From: Anniella stebbinsi | Lineage: Eukaryota > Chordata > Lepidosauria > Squamata > Anniellidae | DNA: 64,000 nucleotides | Reading direction: 5' to 3' | NCBI GenBank assembly: GCA_029215795.1 | Contig: JARDYH010000006.1 | Location: 19,917,501-19,981,500 of the forward strand | Shown: piece by piece, positions 23,372 through 34,410 of the stretch | How positions within the stretch are numbered: the stretch's first letter is position 1 | Layout: each line of letters starts with the position of its first letter | Position numbers and translations under genes: made by a program | Notes under the pieces: generated by a model | Seen by the model: only the letters and a program-made list of their open reading frames with translations | Databases searched by the model: none | Told to the model about the DNA's origin: nothing

Positions 23372-23585
23372 GGGCCTGTTTAGATGACATGCTAAGCCAT
23401 GGTTAGGCTGCTAACCCTTTTGCAGCAAATTTTTAGTGAGCGTGTTTAAACCATAGTTATGTAACCCCCATGGTTAGGAATGTTTCACATGACATATTAA
23501 GTAATGATTCACACGACACGCTAAGCCGTAATGTTTATCTCAAAACGCTTAACCATCATGGTTTAGCATGTTGTCTGAACAGGGT
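23372..23585. mobile_element. Palindromic MITE, 'ctaagccatgg' family, copy 1
   Basis: The left end is 'gggcctgtttagatgacatg' and the right end 'tagcatgttgtctgaacagg'; they are imperfect inverted repeats, and both arms contain 'gctaagcc'/'ccatggtta' words. A second copy is at 33203-33392. No coding capacity and no clear target-site duplication were found. Confidence 0.65.
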
Positions 23586-23639
23586 GATTGGCTTGCCAGG
23601 CGCTACTCTACCACATCAATCCTGAAAGAGCATAAGGGC

Positions 23640-24180
23640 TGTATGAGTGCCATGTGTCCCTGAAATCAAAATTATCGAGAGAACACTAGTTCTAGCCATT
23701 TCAGTCATAGTTTCATATTTTTCATTGCACCAAACCTGAAAAGAGAAAAACCCATTAAATATGGTTGCATATATCAATAAAAGTTTGGGTGCCATTTTAA
23801 AAAATAGTGGAAGGGACTGCCTTTCCATCAAAATTAATGCCATTGTTGACCTCCTCGACCCAAAAGCCAAAATCGCATATTTATGTTGATTTGTCAAGAA
23901 AATGAGACTTTTCAATGCCATCTTGGAAAATGGTGGAAGGAGTATTCCGACAATTAAAATAACATATCCTTTGAACTCCTTTACCCCGAATACCTATAAT
24001 TTGATATCAGATACAAGATAGTAACTTCTGTGGTTGACAAAAACTAGTGACCTAATGAAAATTGTCCGGCATTTTGAAAATAGTGCCTAAAAAGTTTCAC
24101 ACAAGAATCAGAATGTCTACCCAAATTATTATGTTAATCGAATACCTCAAAATTACATATCATCAGAGAAAATCTCTGGA
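23640..24180. repeat. Degenerate satellite-like array
   Basis: 'gccattttaaaaaatagtgg' near 23790, 'gccatcttggaaaatggtgg' near 23921 and 'gcattttgaaaatagtgcc' near 24070 are diverged copies of one word, 130-150 bases apart. Companion words (atcaaaattaatgcc, gacaattaaaataaca) fall between them. This fits three to four monomers of an old satellite. Confidence 0.5.
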
Positions 24181-24720
24181 CCTCAACATTTTTACAGGGT
24201 TATTGTGTGGGGACTGGATTACAAACTTCAATTCGTGGTTTGTAATCCTGGGTTGGGAGGCAAATGTGAACCATAGTGTTAAAAGAAAACAGCAAGCCAT
24301 AATTCCCCACAAACTACGGAATAGCTAATCAGAGTGCATGAGCACAAGCCTTGTTCCCATAGACCCAAGAACAGTTTGGCATTACATGAACCAAGCCTTT
24401 ATCTTAATTATATCTATGTTAATGTATGTATCAAAGCTATCATATATTTACATCATATCTTTTTGAATCAACTTTTCAATTAATAAGACAAAGTCCTTTT
24501 TGGCAAGGTACTATATAACATGTTGTTCAGGATTTTCTCCCAAAAAATTACTTTTTGTGTTGGCAGAGATGAGGTGTTGTAGAAAAGGTTGTTTTAAATC
24601 TCAAACACCACCCTTGAAAACAGCTTTGATTTTTCTGATTAATGGATCTTTTACAGAGCCAGATAACCTGTTTCCTGAATATAGAATGCTTTTATAAGGT
24701 GAGAATTTAACGGCTATGAA

Positions 24721-24802
24721 TAATAGTCAATATCATAACAATATCAATAAATTACTCTATATAATAGTCAATATCATAACAATATCAATAAATTACTCTA
24801 TA
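24721..24802. repeat. Perfect 41-bp tandem duplication
   Basis: 24721-24761 and 24762-24802 are identical, beginning 'taatagtcaatatcataaca'. Perfect identity implies a recent event. Confidence 0.95.
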
Positions 24803-25640
24803 TATGACTGGATGATCCTCTTAAATGTGACGTGTCTCAAGTTACATTTATTTATGTTATCTGTAATTGTCTGCCACTTTGGTACATTTCTCACCAGGTT
24901 GAACAAGGGTACCAGCAGTTTGAAACAAAAGAAGCATTACAACTATCCTTGGATCTAATCATTGTTAAAGTTACAATAAAAAAGAAGAGCTTCTAGCTAG
25001 ACAGAGAGTTGGCTAACAATGGGTGGAACAACTGATGGCTTCCCCCCACCCCCCACTTGACTTGCCACCTCTCATCTTGTTTTTGGGCCTTTCCATCTAT
25101 CTGCTGTCTGAAGCAAAATCAGTTTCCCACCCGCAGTTCTCAGTTGGACCCTGTCCGGAGCTTCTACCTTTAAAGCTGCTGCCAACATTCACCACAAGAT
25201 GAGGCATGCAGCGAATGTGTTGAAGAATTGCTCTCCTCCAGTTTTGTCTTAGCAAAACAAGGCCTGAGTCTAGAACGCTCTTTTTCAGAGTGCAGAATAT
25301 TCTCACTGACTTCTGGAAGAGACATAATTAAGGCTGCAGAGACAACTTTCTTCTCCATGCATTCTCTCATTAACTATAACTAAGATCAACTTCGATGAAT
25401 TGAACAACATAAATTGCCCTGTGATCAAAGACAACATGGATAAAATGTGTTGGTAAATCAACTTGTATCTGGGACCTGCTGAGCATGTGAACAGCTAACA
25501 TGGGGCACAAACCAACCAAAGTTAAGCCATTTTAGGCTAAATTTATCCAGAACAATTAGACAAGAATATTTTCCACTGGGCACAGGTAAAAGTGAGAGGA
25601 AGGGGATAATTTGGAGCTGTATTCCTTTCACCAAGGTGTC
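24803..25640. other. No gene recognised
   Basis: No coding frame or repeat family was identified. Confidence 0.4.
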
Positions 25641-25644
25641 TACG

Positions 25645-25830
25645 AGCACTGTGAAGATGATCCAGAAGCTTCTATTGGTGCAAAATGCTGAGACCCAGCA
25701 GTTAGCAGGAGTTCAGCAGAGACAGCATGTTATCCCATTTTGGTGTAGTTGCACATATTACCAATTCAAAGTTATGGTGTTTACCTTTAAAACTCTTACA
25801 AAGCCTGGGCCTAGCATACCTTAGGAAGAC
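25645..25830 (+). pseudogene. L2 ORF2 remnant
   Basis: The plus strand encodes IQKLLLVQNAETQQLAG and later YQFKVMVFTFKTLTKPGPS. These match [14 protein letters not shown] and [19 protein letters not shown] of the L2 copy at 15950-16110, in the same order and spacing. Only this C-terminal part is recognisable. Confidence 0.65.
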
Positions 25831-26310
25831 TTTGTCACCCTTCACTTTAAAGATGATCCATGGATGAACTGTTCTGTATGAGTTCATTCCTTCTCTGAAT
25901 CTGCAACAATGACAGCCATTCCTACACAATCCCTGGAAAACACCAATCACAATGTCATTCCTCAGTAATATTCCTGCCTGTCTAGTGTCTACCATTGTGG
26001 AAAGCACAAATGAACATGTAGCAATGTTAGGAACACTGGGCTGATGATACCCAACCAATGTACTGCTACCCAATCCCACACCGAATGGACAAGCAGGCTA
26101 CCAGGAAGAACATGTGCATCTCATGTGCACCTCAGCTGTGCAAACTACTGAGTAGGTAGGAAGACTGCATGTCAAAGCTGTAAAACGTGCCATAGTCTAT
26201 TCCCTTTTAGAGGGATTTAATTTGACCCTTAACTGCAATACTGCAGTACATCTAGTGGTAGGGATCCATAGTACAGAAGCCACTATTTGGCAATGAAAAG
26301 AGGAAGGGCG

Positions 26311-26436
26311 GCCTTCCCTAATCTGGTGCCCTCCAGATGTTTGGACTTTAACTCCCATTGGCTCCAGCTAGCGTGGCCAATGATCAATACTGGACAATGT
26401 AGTCCAACGTCTGAAGGGTACCAGGTTGGGGAAGGC
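26311..26436. mobile_element. Palindromic repeat, 'ccctccagatg' family, copy 1
   Basis: A 126-bp imperfect palindrome: 'gccttccctaatctggtgcc' at the left, 'ccaggttggggaaggc' at the right, and a centre around 'ctagcgtggccaatgatca'. A more diverged copy is at 34151-34280. It is non-coding and likely a MITE. Confidence 0.6.
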
Positions 26437-27535
26437 TGACCTAGGGCATAAGCAGCAAAAGAGCAACATCGTCCACTGTGAAAGCAGGTCATAATAAGCC
26501 TCTTCTGCCTTGATGCAATGACCCACTGTGCATGAGGGATGCAGGAGAAAACCACCTGTATTTCAAATATGGCATCACAATCTGCACTGTATACAATCAA
26601 CATAAATGGCCAGACAGCATGGAATCAACAGTTTACACTGTGGAAATCTCTAGGGGCATAACGGAGATGAGGCAATAGGCACTGTATATGAGTGGTGTGG
26701 AAAAGCATCCATTGTCCTCAAGTGATTGCTTACCAAAATGAACCCGGAGGAGGGGAGCAGGAAGTGTGAGTCCTGACATTGGGAACTACAACAGTTCCTC
26801 TCCTTTGTTGGTTTATTGACCGTAAATAAACAATTCATTCACTGTTCCTCTCCTGATTTTTGCAGCTGAAGTGCTTATGACTATTGAAAGCAGTTGAATA
26901 TTATAAAAGCCAGGAGTCTGAAGAGGAGTTAACTTTCTAAATCAGGAAGCCTTGCTCTAGAGAGCAACTCCATGGTGGTAGACAAAAACATGCTTCTTGC
27001 AGAATAATTATAGCTATCCTAATACTGTCTGTCAATCATATTTGCAAGGCCATTTACAAGATGGAATAAAATAATGAAAATGTAAATATACCTACACACA
27101 CAAAATGTTCTCTAAAATTATTTTTTTAAAAAGGGGGAGGGGCTTTACCAGGTGTCAAAAAGACAACAATATAGATGGTAGCCAGCAAACCTCTGTAGTG
27201 ACAGGTTTCCACAAATGGAGCACAACCACCCAAATGGCCCTCTCTGCTGCCACCTGCCTCACCTTAGATGACCAAAATTGGTACAGTTGACATCCCAGGC
27301 AGAATGTGATCATAACAGGATGTCCCAGTTAGTAATCTAGCAGAATCTTTATAGCCTCCTAGATGTCTAGTTTCTGATAAAGCTCTTCAGCTCTGTGCAT
27401 GGAATGCAGCACTCCCAATGCTAACCATTCCCTATGTGAAACTGTTGCGTAGAAGCATAGGACTGGCTCAGCATATAAGAAATGCCAGGTTTGATCTGTG
27501 ACTACAGAGTACCAGGGGGAAAGGATCTACACACT
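26437..27535. other. No gene recognised
   Basis: No supported coding frame. A faint tRNA-SINE-like word (gccaggtttgatctgtgac) near 27484 is too weak to call. Confidence 0.4.
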
Positions 27536-27619
27536 TCATAGAATCATAGAATACTAGAGTTGGAAGGGGCCTATAAGGCCATCGAGTCCAACCCCCAGCT
27601 CAATGCAAGAATCCATCTT

Positions 27620-30421
27620 AAAGCATAGCTGACAGATGGTTGTCCAGCTGCCTCTTTAATGCCTCTAGTGTGGGAGAGACCACAACCTCCCTAGGTAATT
27701 GGTTCCATTGTCGTACTGCTCTAACAGTCAGGAAGATTTTCCTGATGACCAACCAGAATCTGGCTTCATGTAACTTGAGCCCAGTATTCCGCATCCTGCA
27801 CTCTGGGATGATCAAGAAGAAATCCTGGCCCTCTTGTGTGACAACCTTTCAAGTATTTCAAGAGTTCTATCATGTCTCCCCTCAATCTTCTCTTCTCCAG
27901 GCTAAACATGCCCAGTTCTTTCAATCTCTCCTCAAAGGGCTTTGTTTCCAGACCCCTGGTCATTCTTGTTGCCCTCCTCTGAACACACTCCAGCTTGTCT
28001 TCATCTTTCTTGAAGTGTGGTGCCCAGAACTGGATGCAATACTCATGATGAGGCCTAACCAGTGCCAACTAGAGGGGAACCAGGACCTTGCGCAATTTGG
28101 AAGCTATACTTCTATTAATGCAGCCCAAAATAGCATTTGCTTTTTTTGCAGCCACATCACACTGTTAGCTCATATTCAGCTTGTGATCTACAACAATTCC
28201 AAGATCTTTCTCACTTGTAGTATTGCTGAGCCAAGTATCCCCCATCTTGTAACTGTGATTTGGTTTCTTTTCCCAGGTGTAGAACTTGGCATTTCTTCCT
28301 ATTAAATTTCATTCTGTTGTTTTCAGCCCAGTGCTCCAACCTATCAAGATCACTTTGAAGTTTGTTTCCGTCTATCCCACCCAATTTTGTGTCATCTACA
28401 AATTTGATAAGCATTCCCTGCACCTCCTCGTCCAAATCATTAATGAAAATGTTGAAGAGCACTGGGCCCAGGACTGAGCCCTGCAATACCCTGCTCATTA
28501 ACTCCCCCCAGGTTGAGAAGGTACCATTAATAAGCACTCTTTGAGTCCGATTCTGTAACCAACTGTAGATCCACGTAGTAGTTGTTCCATCTAGCCCACT
28601 TTTCACTAGTTTGTGAATCAAAATGCCATGGGGCACTTTGTCAAAAGCTTTGCTGAAGTCAAGATATATTATGTCCACAGCATTTTCACAGTCTGCAAGG
28701 GAAGTTACCTGATCAAAATATGAGATCAGATTGGTCTGACAGGATTTGTTCTTGACAAATCCATGCTGGCTTCTAGTAATCACTGCATTGTTTTCAAGGT
28801 GCTTACAGATTGACTTTATAATCTGCTCCAAAATTTCTCCAGGGATGGCTGTTAGACTGACTGGTCAGTAGTTCCCAGGTTCCTTCTTTTTCCCCCTTTT
28901 GAAGATAGGGACAACATTAGCCCCTTTCCAGTCATTCTATGATTTCGCAAAGATAATAGACAATGGTTGTGAGAATTCTTCTGCCAACTCCTTTAATACT
29001 CTAGGATGCAGTTCATTGGGCCCTGGAGATTTGAACTCGTTCAAAGAAATTAAGTGTTCCTTGACCATTTATCAATCTCAAACTTCAATCCTGCCCCTTC
29101 AGCTTGCACTTCACTTTTTCCAGGGGTGGGTCATACACCCGCTTTTGGAAGAAGACTGAGCCAAAGTAGGAATTGAGCACTTCGGCCTTTTCTTTGACTT
29201 CTGTTATCAATTTGTCATCCTCATTGAGTAGTTGAACCACCTTTTCGTTCCTTTGTCTTTTACTATTCACATATCTAAAGAAAGCCTTTGTATTGCTTTT
29301 AGCATCCCTCGCTAGTCTCAGCTCATTCTGAGCTTTAGCCTTCCTGATGCCAATTTGGAACTTCTGTGCTACCTGTCTGTACTCTTCTTTTGTAGTCTGG
29401 CCTTCCTTCCACTTCCTATATGTATCCTATTTTTTTTCACATAATCTCTAAGCTTTTTGTGGAGCCACATTGGTTTCTTCTCTTGTCTTCTATCTTTTTT
29501 CCTTGTTTGAATTGTTTGTAATTGTGCCTTTAAAATTTCCTTTTTTAAAAACTCCCACCCATCTTGGAATCCTTTTTTCATTAGGGTCACTTGCCATTGG
29601 ACCTTACTTATCAAAGTTCTGAGTTTATTAAAATCAGCTTTCCTGAAATCCAGAGTATTTGTATGGCTACACTCAGCTTTTGCTTCCTTTAAAATCAAGA
29701 ACTCAAGTATGACATGGTCACTTTCCCCCAGAGTTCCTGTGACTGCCACTTTATCCACTAAATCATCCCTATTGGTCAGTATCATGACAAGGATAGCCAA
29801 TCCTCTAGTTCCTTCCTCTACTTTCGGTAGGAGAAAGTTATCAGCCACACATGTCAGGAATTTCTTGAAGGGGCCACTTTTGGCAGAATTTCTCTCCCAA
29901 CAGATATCAGGGTAATTGAAGTCCCCCATTATTACTGCATTGGTTTTCCTTGAAACACTGGCAATTTGCATTTCAAAAATTTCCTCTTCTCCTTGATTGG
30001 GTGGTTGGTAATAGACTCCAACTATCATGCTCCTTTTATTCCTTGCCCCATTTATTTTAATCCAGATGCTCTAGATGGGGCTACTAGGCTCATCCTCCTG
30101 TATTTCTGTGCAGGGATAAGTATTTTTAACATATAATGCAACTCCGCCTCCCTTTCTATTTCTTCTGTTCTTTTTGAACACATTATATCCTTCAGTTGCT
30201 ATATTCCAATCATGGGAGTCATCCAACCAAGTTTCAGTTATACCTATCAAGTCATATTTGCCTTCTTGTATTAAGAGTTCAAGTTCATTCTGTTTGTTTC
30301 CCATACTCTGGGCATTAGTATATAGACATCGAAGACCATGTGCTTTATAGTCTGGCTTTTTTCCTACATTGTTGTGAACACTATTTTGGGGTGCTATTGG
30401 AGCTGTTCTGTTATGGTGCAT
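27620..30421 (-). pseudogene. CR1 ORF2 (endonuclease-reverse transcriptase), broken
   Basis: The N-terminal APE-type endonuclease shows YTNAQSMGNKQNE, ITETWLDDSHDW, GGGVALYVK, GDFNYPDICW and GESDHVILEF, covering the metal-binding and SDH motifs (29.4-30.4 kb). An in-frame TAG at about 30071 splits it. The reverse transcriptase at 28211-28831 has SQHGFVKNKSCQTN, YLDFSKAFDKVPHG and the active-site box as FVDD instead of FADD/YADD (codons at 28390-28401), then LEHWAENNRMKFN. The C-terminal domain is at 27618-28068 ([28 protein letters not shown]). At least three frame changes separate these parts. Confidence 0.85.
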
Positions 30422-30439
30422 AAGCCTTCATCCATTGTT

Positions 30440-31806
30440 GCCTCACATTTAACGTCTCCCACCCCCATAGGATTCAGTTTAAAGCCCTCCTGATGAAGTT
30501 CTTCATACTGCGGCCAAACACATTCTTCCCAGCCCTTGTGGGGTGCAACCTGTCCCTTGCCAACTGTCCATCTTCCAAGTAGTGTAGTCCATGGTCCCAG
30601 AATCTGAATCCCTCCTGCCAGCACCATCTTCATAGCCAGTCGTAGGCTGACCAGATAAAATCCAGGTCAGGGCTCATGTAACTTTTAACAGCTGTAGAGA
30701 AAAGGGAATTTCAGCCAGTGTCATTTGTATGCAATTAGTTCTTGGTGAAATTCCCTCTTCATCACAACAGTTAAAGGTGCATGCACTATACTAGAGTGAG
30801 CACATACAAAAGAAGGCAGGACCCCTGCAACTTTAACTGGTGTGATGAAGAGGGAATTTCACCAGGAACTAATTGCATACAAACGACACTGGCTGAAATT
30901 CCCTTTTCTCCACAACCATTAAAGTTATATGAGCCCTGACCTGGATTTTATCTGGTCACCCTAGCCAGTCGTTCACCAGGAGTATTTTTCTTTCCCTTTC
31001 TATTCCTCTTCCAAGAACTGGGAGGATGGATGAGAAAACTATCTGGGTCCTAAAGTTCTTGACTTTCCTTCCCAGAGCTTCAAAGTCTGACGTAATTTCT
31101 TTGTAGCTCCAGTTGACAGTATCATTTGTTCCCACATGGATGAGAAGAAAAGGATATGTGTCAATGGGCTTTATGAGCTTTGGCAACCCTTCAGTCACAT
31201 CTCTAATCCATCCTCCAGGGAGACAGCATACCTGGCGAGTCCATGGATCTTCACGACATACTTGGGTTTCAATCCCACGCAGCAGGGAGTCTTCCACAAT
31301 GACTACTCTTCTCTTCTTCTTGGTTGACTGACCTTCTGCCTCTTGTTCACTGTTGCACTGGGTCCCCTGTAATTCTTCCTCTGCAGACTGTCTTCCAGTC
31401 TCATCTTCCAGTAGCTGAAAGCAGTTACATAGCTCTAGTGGTTCCACTGGTGTAGAGTGTCTTCTAGTTCTTCTGCTCCTACTGTCGCCCTTTTCCAGGG
31501 AGTTTCCTCTTCATTGGTTTTCCTCACCTCAGCATTCTCCACTTCTGCTTCAGCTTGCTGTTGCTCTTCAATCCCTTGTGCTTCTTGTTGCTGTTGCAGT
31601 TCCATTGTTATTATTTCTAAGAACTCTTCACCTTCTCTTATTCCTTGGAGGGTGGACATTTGCTGCTCAAGTACTCTCACTTTTTGTTCCAATAGTGCAA
31701 CCAGCTTGCTCTTGTTGCAGGTGTACACCATGTTGACCTCAGGCAGGAACACAAACATTGCACACATTTTGCAGGTCACCACCACCAGAGGCTCCTTTCC
31801 GTCCAT
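30440..31806 (-). pseudogene. CR1 ORF1 with SGNH esterase, broken
   Basis: From an ATG at 31806 (MDGKEPLVVVTCKMC) the protein has a Cys pair, a Leu/Glu-rich coiled-coil-like segment (KLVALLEQKVRVLEQQM) and a Gln/Glu-rich linker. After a frameshift near 31450-31500 comes an SGNH-hydrolase domain: VEDSLLRG (block I Ser), HVGTND (block III, near 31119-31136) and, past the inserted transposon, DRLHPT (block V Asp-x-x-His, about 30539-30553). Such esterases are known in ORF1 of CR1-group LINEs, where they may aid membrane or RNP handling. The transposon sits between blocks III and V. Confidence 0.8.
30644..30962 (-). mobile_element. Four-unit palindromic DNA transposon, copy 2
   Basis: 319 bp, 'aggctgaccagataaaatcc' to 'ggattttatctggtcaccct', with perfect 10-bp flanking repeats agccagtcgt at 30634-30643 and 30963-30972. 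Comparing the asymmetric centre (ctatactagagtgagc here, ctctagtatagtgcatgc in copy 1) shows it lies in opposite orientation to the copy at 18535. It is inserted in CR1 ORF1 and is therefore younger than that CR1. Confidence 0.88.
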
Positions 31807-31849
31807 AGTTTCTATTCCATTTTGCTTCTGCCTTTCTGATTGTACTGGA

Positions 31850-31850
<1 letters not shown>

Positions 31851-31891
<41 letters not shown>

Positions 31892-31960
31892 TTATATCCT
31901 GCCTTTTTCCCAGGGCTGGGACTCAAGGCAGTTTACAACATTAAATCATGTATGATTAAA
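31851..31960 (-). mobile_element. L2-group LINE 3' end with (TAA)n
   Basis: About thirteen TAA/AAT units are followed by 'tttatatcctgcctttttcc' and 'actcaaggcagtttacaaca', the antisense of another L2-group 3' terminus (GTAAACTGCCTTGAGT... tail). It joins the 5' end of the CR1 copy. The microsatellite reads as poly-Leu or poly-Asn in spurious frames. Confidence 0.6.
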
Positions 31961-32139
31961 ACATATAAATGTAAGTTTACAAAAGTCAAAATAGAATTAA
32001 ATCTACAACAAAATTTTAAACATTTTAAAAATTTAAAAACATTGATTTTTTTAAAAAAAAACACCATTAATTAACATGAATTACCTGTGTTTTGTCCTGT
32101 CTTCTCTGAAACTGAATAATGAAGTCCCCTACTATATGA

Positions 32140-32240
32140 GAACAAAATTGTTCTTGTTTTAAATTTTTTAACTTTGTTATGCTTGTATTTGCATTGTGTT
32201 CCCCGCCTTGATCCGTAGGGAGAGGCGGGTTATAAATAAA

Positions 32241-32283
<43 letters not shown>
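32140..32283 (+). mobile_element. L2-group LINE 3' end with (ATT)n
   Basis: 'gttccccgccttgatccgta', 'gggagaggcgggttataa' and fourteen or so ATT units. The hairpin core matches the copies at 8110 and 22290. Confidence 0.7.
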
Positions 32284-33202
32284 GACCTCCCCTGCCAAAC
32301 TTCTGTTTGCTCTCCTTGTTCTCTCGCTTTCTGGGAGCTGGCTTCCTAAAGTACCTTTTAGTTCAGCTGGGGCAGCTTCCTCTGCTCTGCTCTGCACTGC
32401 ACTGCTCTGCTAGTAGTCAGGAAACCGACTGGAGACAGTCACAGAGCAATTCTATAAGCAAGAGTGACTGGTACATGGACCTAACTGTATGTCTTATTTA
32501 ACACTAGCAAATGGACCCAGCTTTGCATAGGTTGGAATGGCCCTTCATTTGATACAACAAAATCTTTAAGCAAGCTTACACAGCTGTCAGAGTTGGACAT
32601 AGGCATAGCTCCTATCATGGTGCTTTCTATAGCCCTTGAGGGAAGGGGCTGCCCGCTCCATTTCCCTGTATAACTCTGCCCTTGAACTAGTGTCAAACTA
32701 TCAATCACTAAGGTGGTTTGGTTAATTTGCCATCTAATGACTGAAGATGGTATTGCAGACTTTTCAAACACATGGACACAAATTAAAACACATGGAAACA
32801 TTAAAATGAATACATTTTACAAATAGAATGCACCTGGGGTGCACATCCTTAGAGTCCTTTTACTATGCATGTCAAGTTTCAGATGACATGTTTTCACGGT
32901 GCTGGTGCCATAATGCTGACAGACATACTCTTTTATTATCATAGAAGATAGATTACTATTCCCCCAACCAGCAACACCCATTCACAGTAATTTGCTTTCT
33001 CACCTGTATCTGCTATTGTTCTTTCTGCACACAAACTTAATATAGCAGTATACCATTCCACCCCCTTAAAAAAACATATCTTGCATAATTCCATGTTTGT
33101 CTCTGGTGTTCCTCATCTTTTGAGGTCTATTATGAATCAGGTCAAGATGACAGTGAGCCCTTGGGGCAACCTAAGTACCTTTTCTAGTTATCCATGGTTT
33201 AG
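32284..33202. other. No gene recognised
   Basis: A short CTCTG/CTGCA-rich tract is at 32379-32411. Nothing else was identified. Confidence 0.4.
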
Positions 33203-33392
33203 ACCCTGTTCAGATGACATGCTAAGCCATGGTGGTTAAGCACTTTGAGTTAAACATTCTGGCTTAGTGTGTCATGTGAACCATTCCTAACCATGGTGGC
33301 TACATAACCACAGTTTAAACATGCTCACTAACCATTTGCCGCAGAAGAGTTAACAGCCTACCCATGGCTTAGTGTGTTGTCTGAACGGGCCC
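33203..33392. mobile_element. Palindromic MITE, 'ctaagccatgg' family, copy 2
   Basis: The left end 'accctgttcagatgacatgc' and right end 'gtgtgttgtctgaacgggcc' are inverted repeats. The interior 'ggttaagcactttgag' and 'accacagtttaaacatgctc' match the copy at 23372 in reverse order. Confidence 0.65.
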
Positions 33393-34150
33393 TTATAATA
33401 GCAAAAATGCAGACCTCCCCTCTCCTAACTCTGGTTGATAAGTGTTGTCATGATGAGATACCTATTGCCTATCCCTTCTATTGTTGATCACATCTGAGAT
33501 GAGACAGAAGCATAGGGTGGAAGTTTTGTGTCTGCTAACTATCATAACAACAGAGACACATTGGAAACAGCTTTTATTAAGTATTATCAGTTGTGGGATG
33601 AGTGAGCTGTGGCAGTATCGCACGGGAATAAGGTAACCAGTCTTACTTTTCTTGCAAGGCTCTTGTACCCCTGAATGCTGCTTGACTGACAGAACCGTTA
33701 CAGACACAGCTTTCCCTGTCACTGCATTTCCATGCTGAAAACACCTACACCTCCTCCATTTCTATCTGTCCTGCATTTTTGAAAGACAGGTGATCTCTAT
33801 GAAGGAAAAGGTGGCAACCTTATACAGGAACAGCTAGTTCCCTACTGGTCATTGCTGCTTGTGGCTTGTCTTGTGATTTTCAGAGCACTAGGTGGGAGAA
33901 AATCCTTGCTTCTGGAAGCACTGGATGACTGGAGAGATAAGGAAGACATAATGTTACACAGTGGTCAGCAGCTGGAACTGATTGTATCTATGACCAAGCA
34001 GGAATTAGAGCTGGGTGAACGGAACACTTATAAAGGGCATCTCAATCTTCAAAAGTATTCTCTATCGAGCAAGGATTTTTAAAAAATAAAATAATACACA
34101 AACAGTTGCACCAATAAATTACCCAACCAAAGATAAACGTCCTATAGTAC
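33393..34150. other. No gene recognised
   Basis: A 76-codon open frame at 33852-34082 has no family signature and no splice context. It is treated as chance. Confidence 0.4.
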
Positions 34151-34280
34151 TTTCTCTAATCTGATACTCTTCAGTTATTTGGGGCTTCAAATTCCATCAG
34201 CCTTTGCCAGCATGGCCTGTGGTCAGGAATCTTGGAAGTTGTCATTCAAAACATCTGGAGGGTAACAGATTAGGGAAGGT
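34151..34280. mobile_element. Palindromic repeat, 'ccctccagatg' family, copy 2
   Basis: 'tttctctaatctgatactct' left, 'acatctggagggtaacagat' right. Matches 26311-26436 with more substitutions. Confidence 0.5.
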
Positions 34281-34289
34281 TGAATCATA

Positions 34290-34410
34290 CATGTATTGTG
34301 GCATAATATTTTTGTGACAAAATAAATGTGTCAATCTTTGGGGTTTCACAGGGCTCCTGTTGGAAATCCTGTATCACAGTCTAACACAGCTACTCCTTTC
34401 CTTTTAGAAT
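34290..34410 (+). repeat. Unclassified 'ttaaggtgccacaa' family repeat
   Basis: 'tgacaaaataaatgtgtcaa', 'ggggtttcacagggctcct' and 'gtctaacacagctactcc' keep the order seen at 8830 and 46517. Strongly diverged. Confidence 0.45.

Larger units (their letters stand above)
27537..31850 (-). mobile_element. Nearly full-length CR1 LINE
   Basis: The 3' end with its 'tagaatcatagaata' repeat lies at 27537, and sense runs right to left. ORF1 (about 30440-31806) and ORF2 (about 27620-30421) are both present in order. Frames are broken by stops and frameshifts and by a DNA transposon at 30644-30962, so the copy is dead. Its length of about 4 kb without the insertion is close to that of full-length CR1. An L2-group tail with a microsatellite abuts its 5' end at 31851. 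Confidence 0.92.

Noticed and set aside
27455..27535. tRNA-SINE head before the CR1 3' end
   Set aside because: Only a weak B-box-like word was found, with no convincing A box or tail.
31435..31926. Signal-peptide-like poly-Leu start upstream of CR1 ORF1
   Set aside because: The leucines are translated (TAA)n microsatellite from the neighbouring L2 tail. The likely ORF1 start is the ATG at 31806.
33852..34082. 76-codon plus-strand frame with a hydrophobic start
   Set aside because: It is short, isolated, has no recognised homology, and is followed by ordinary AT-rich DNA.
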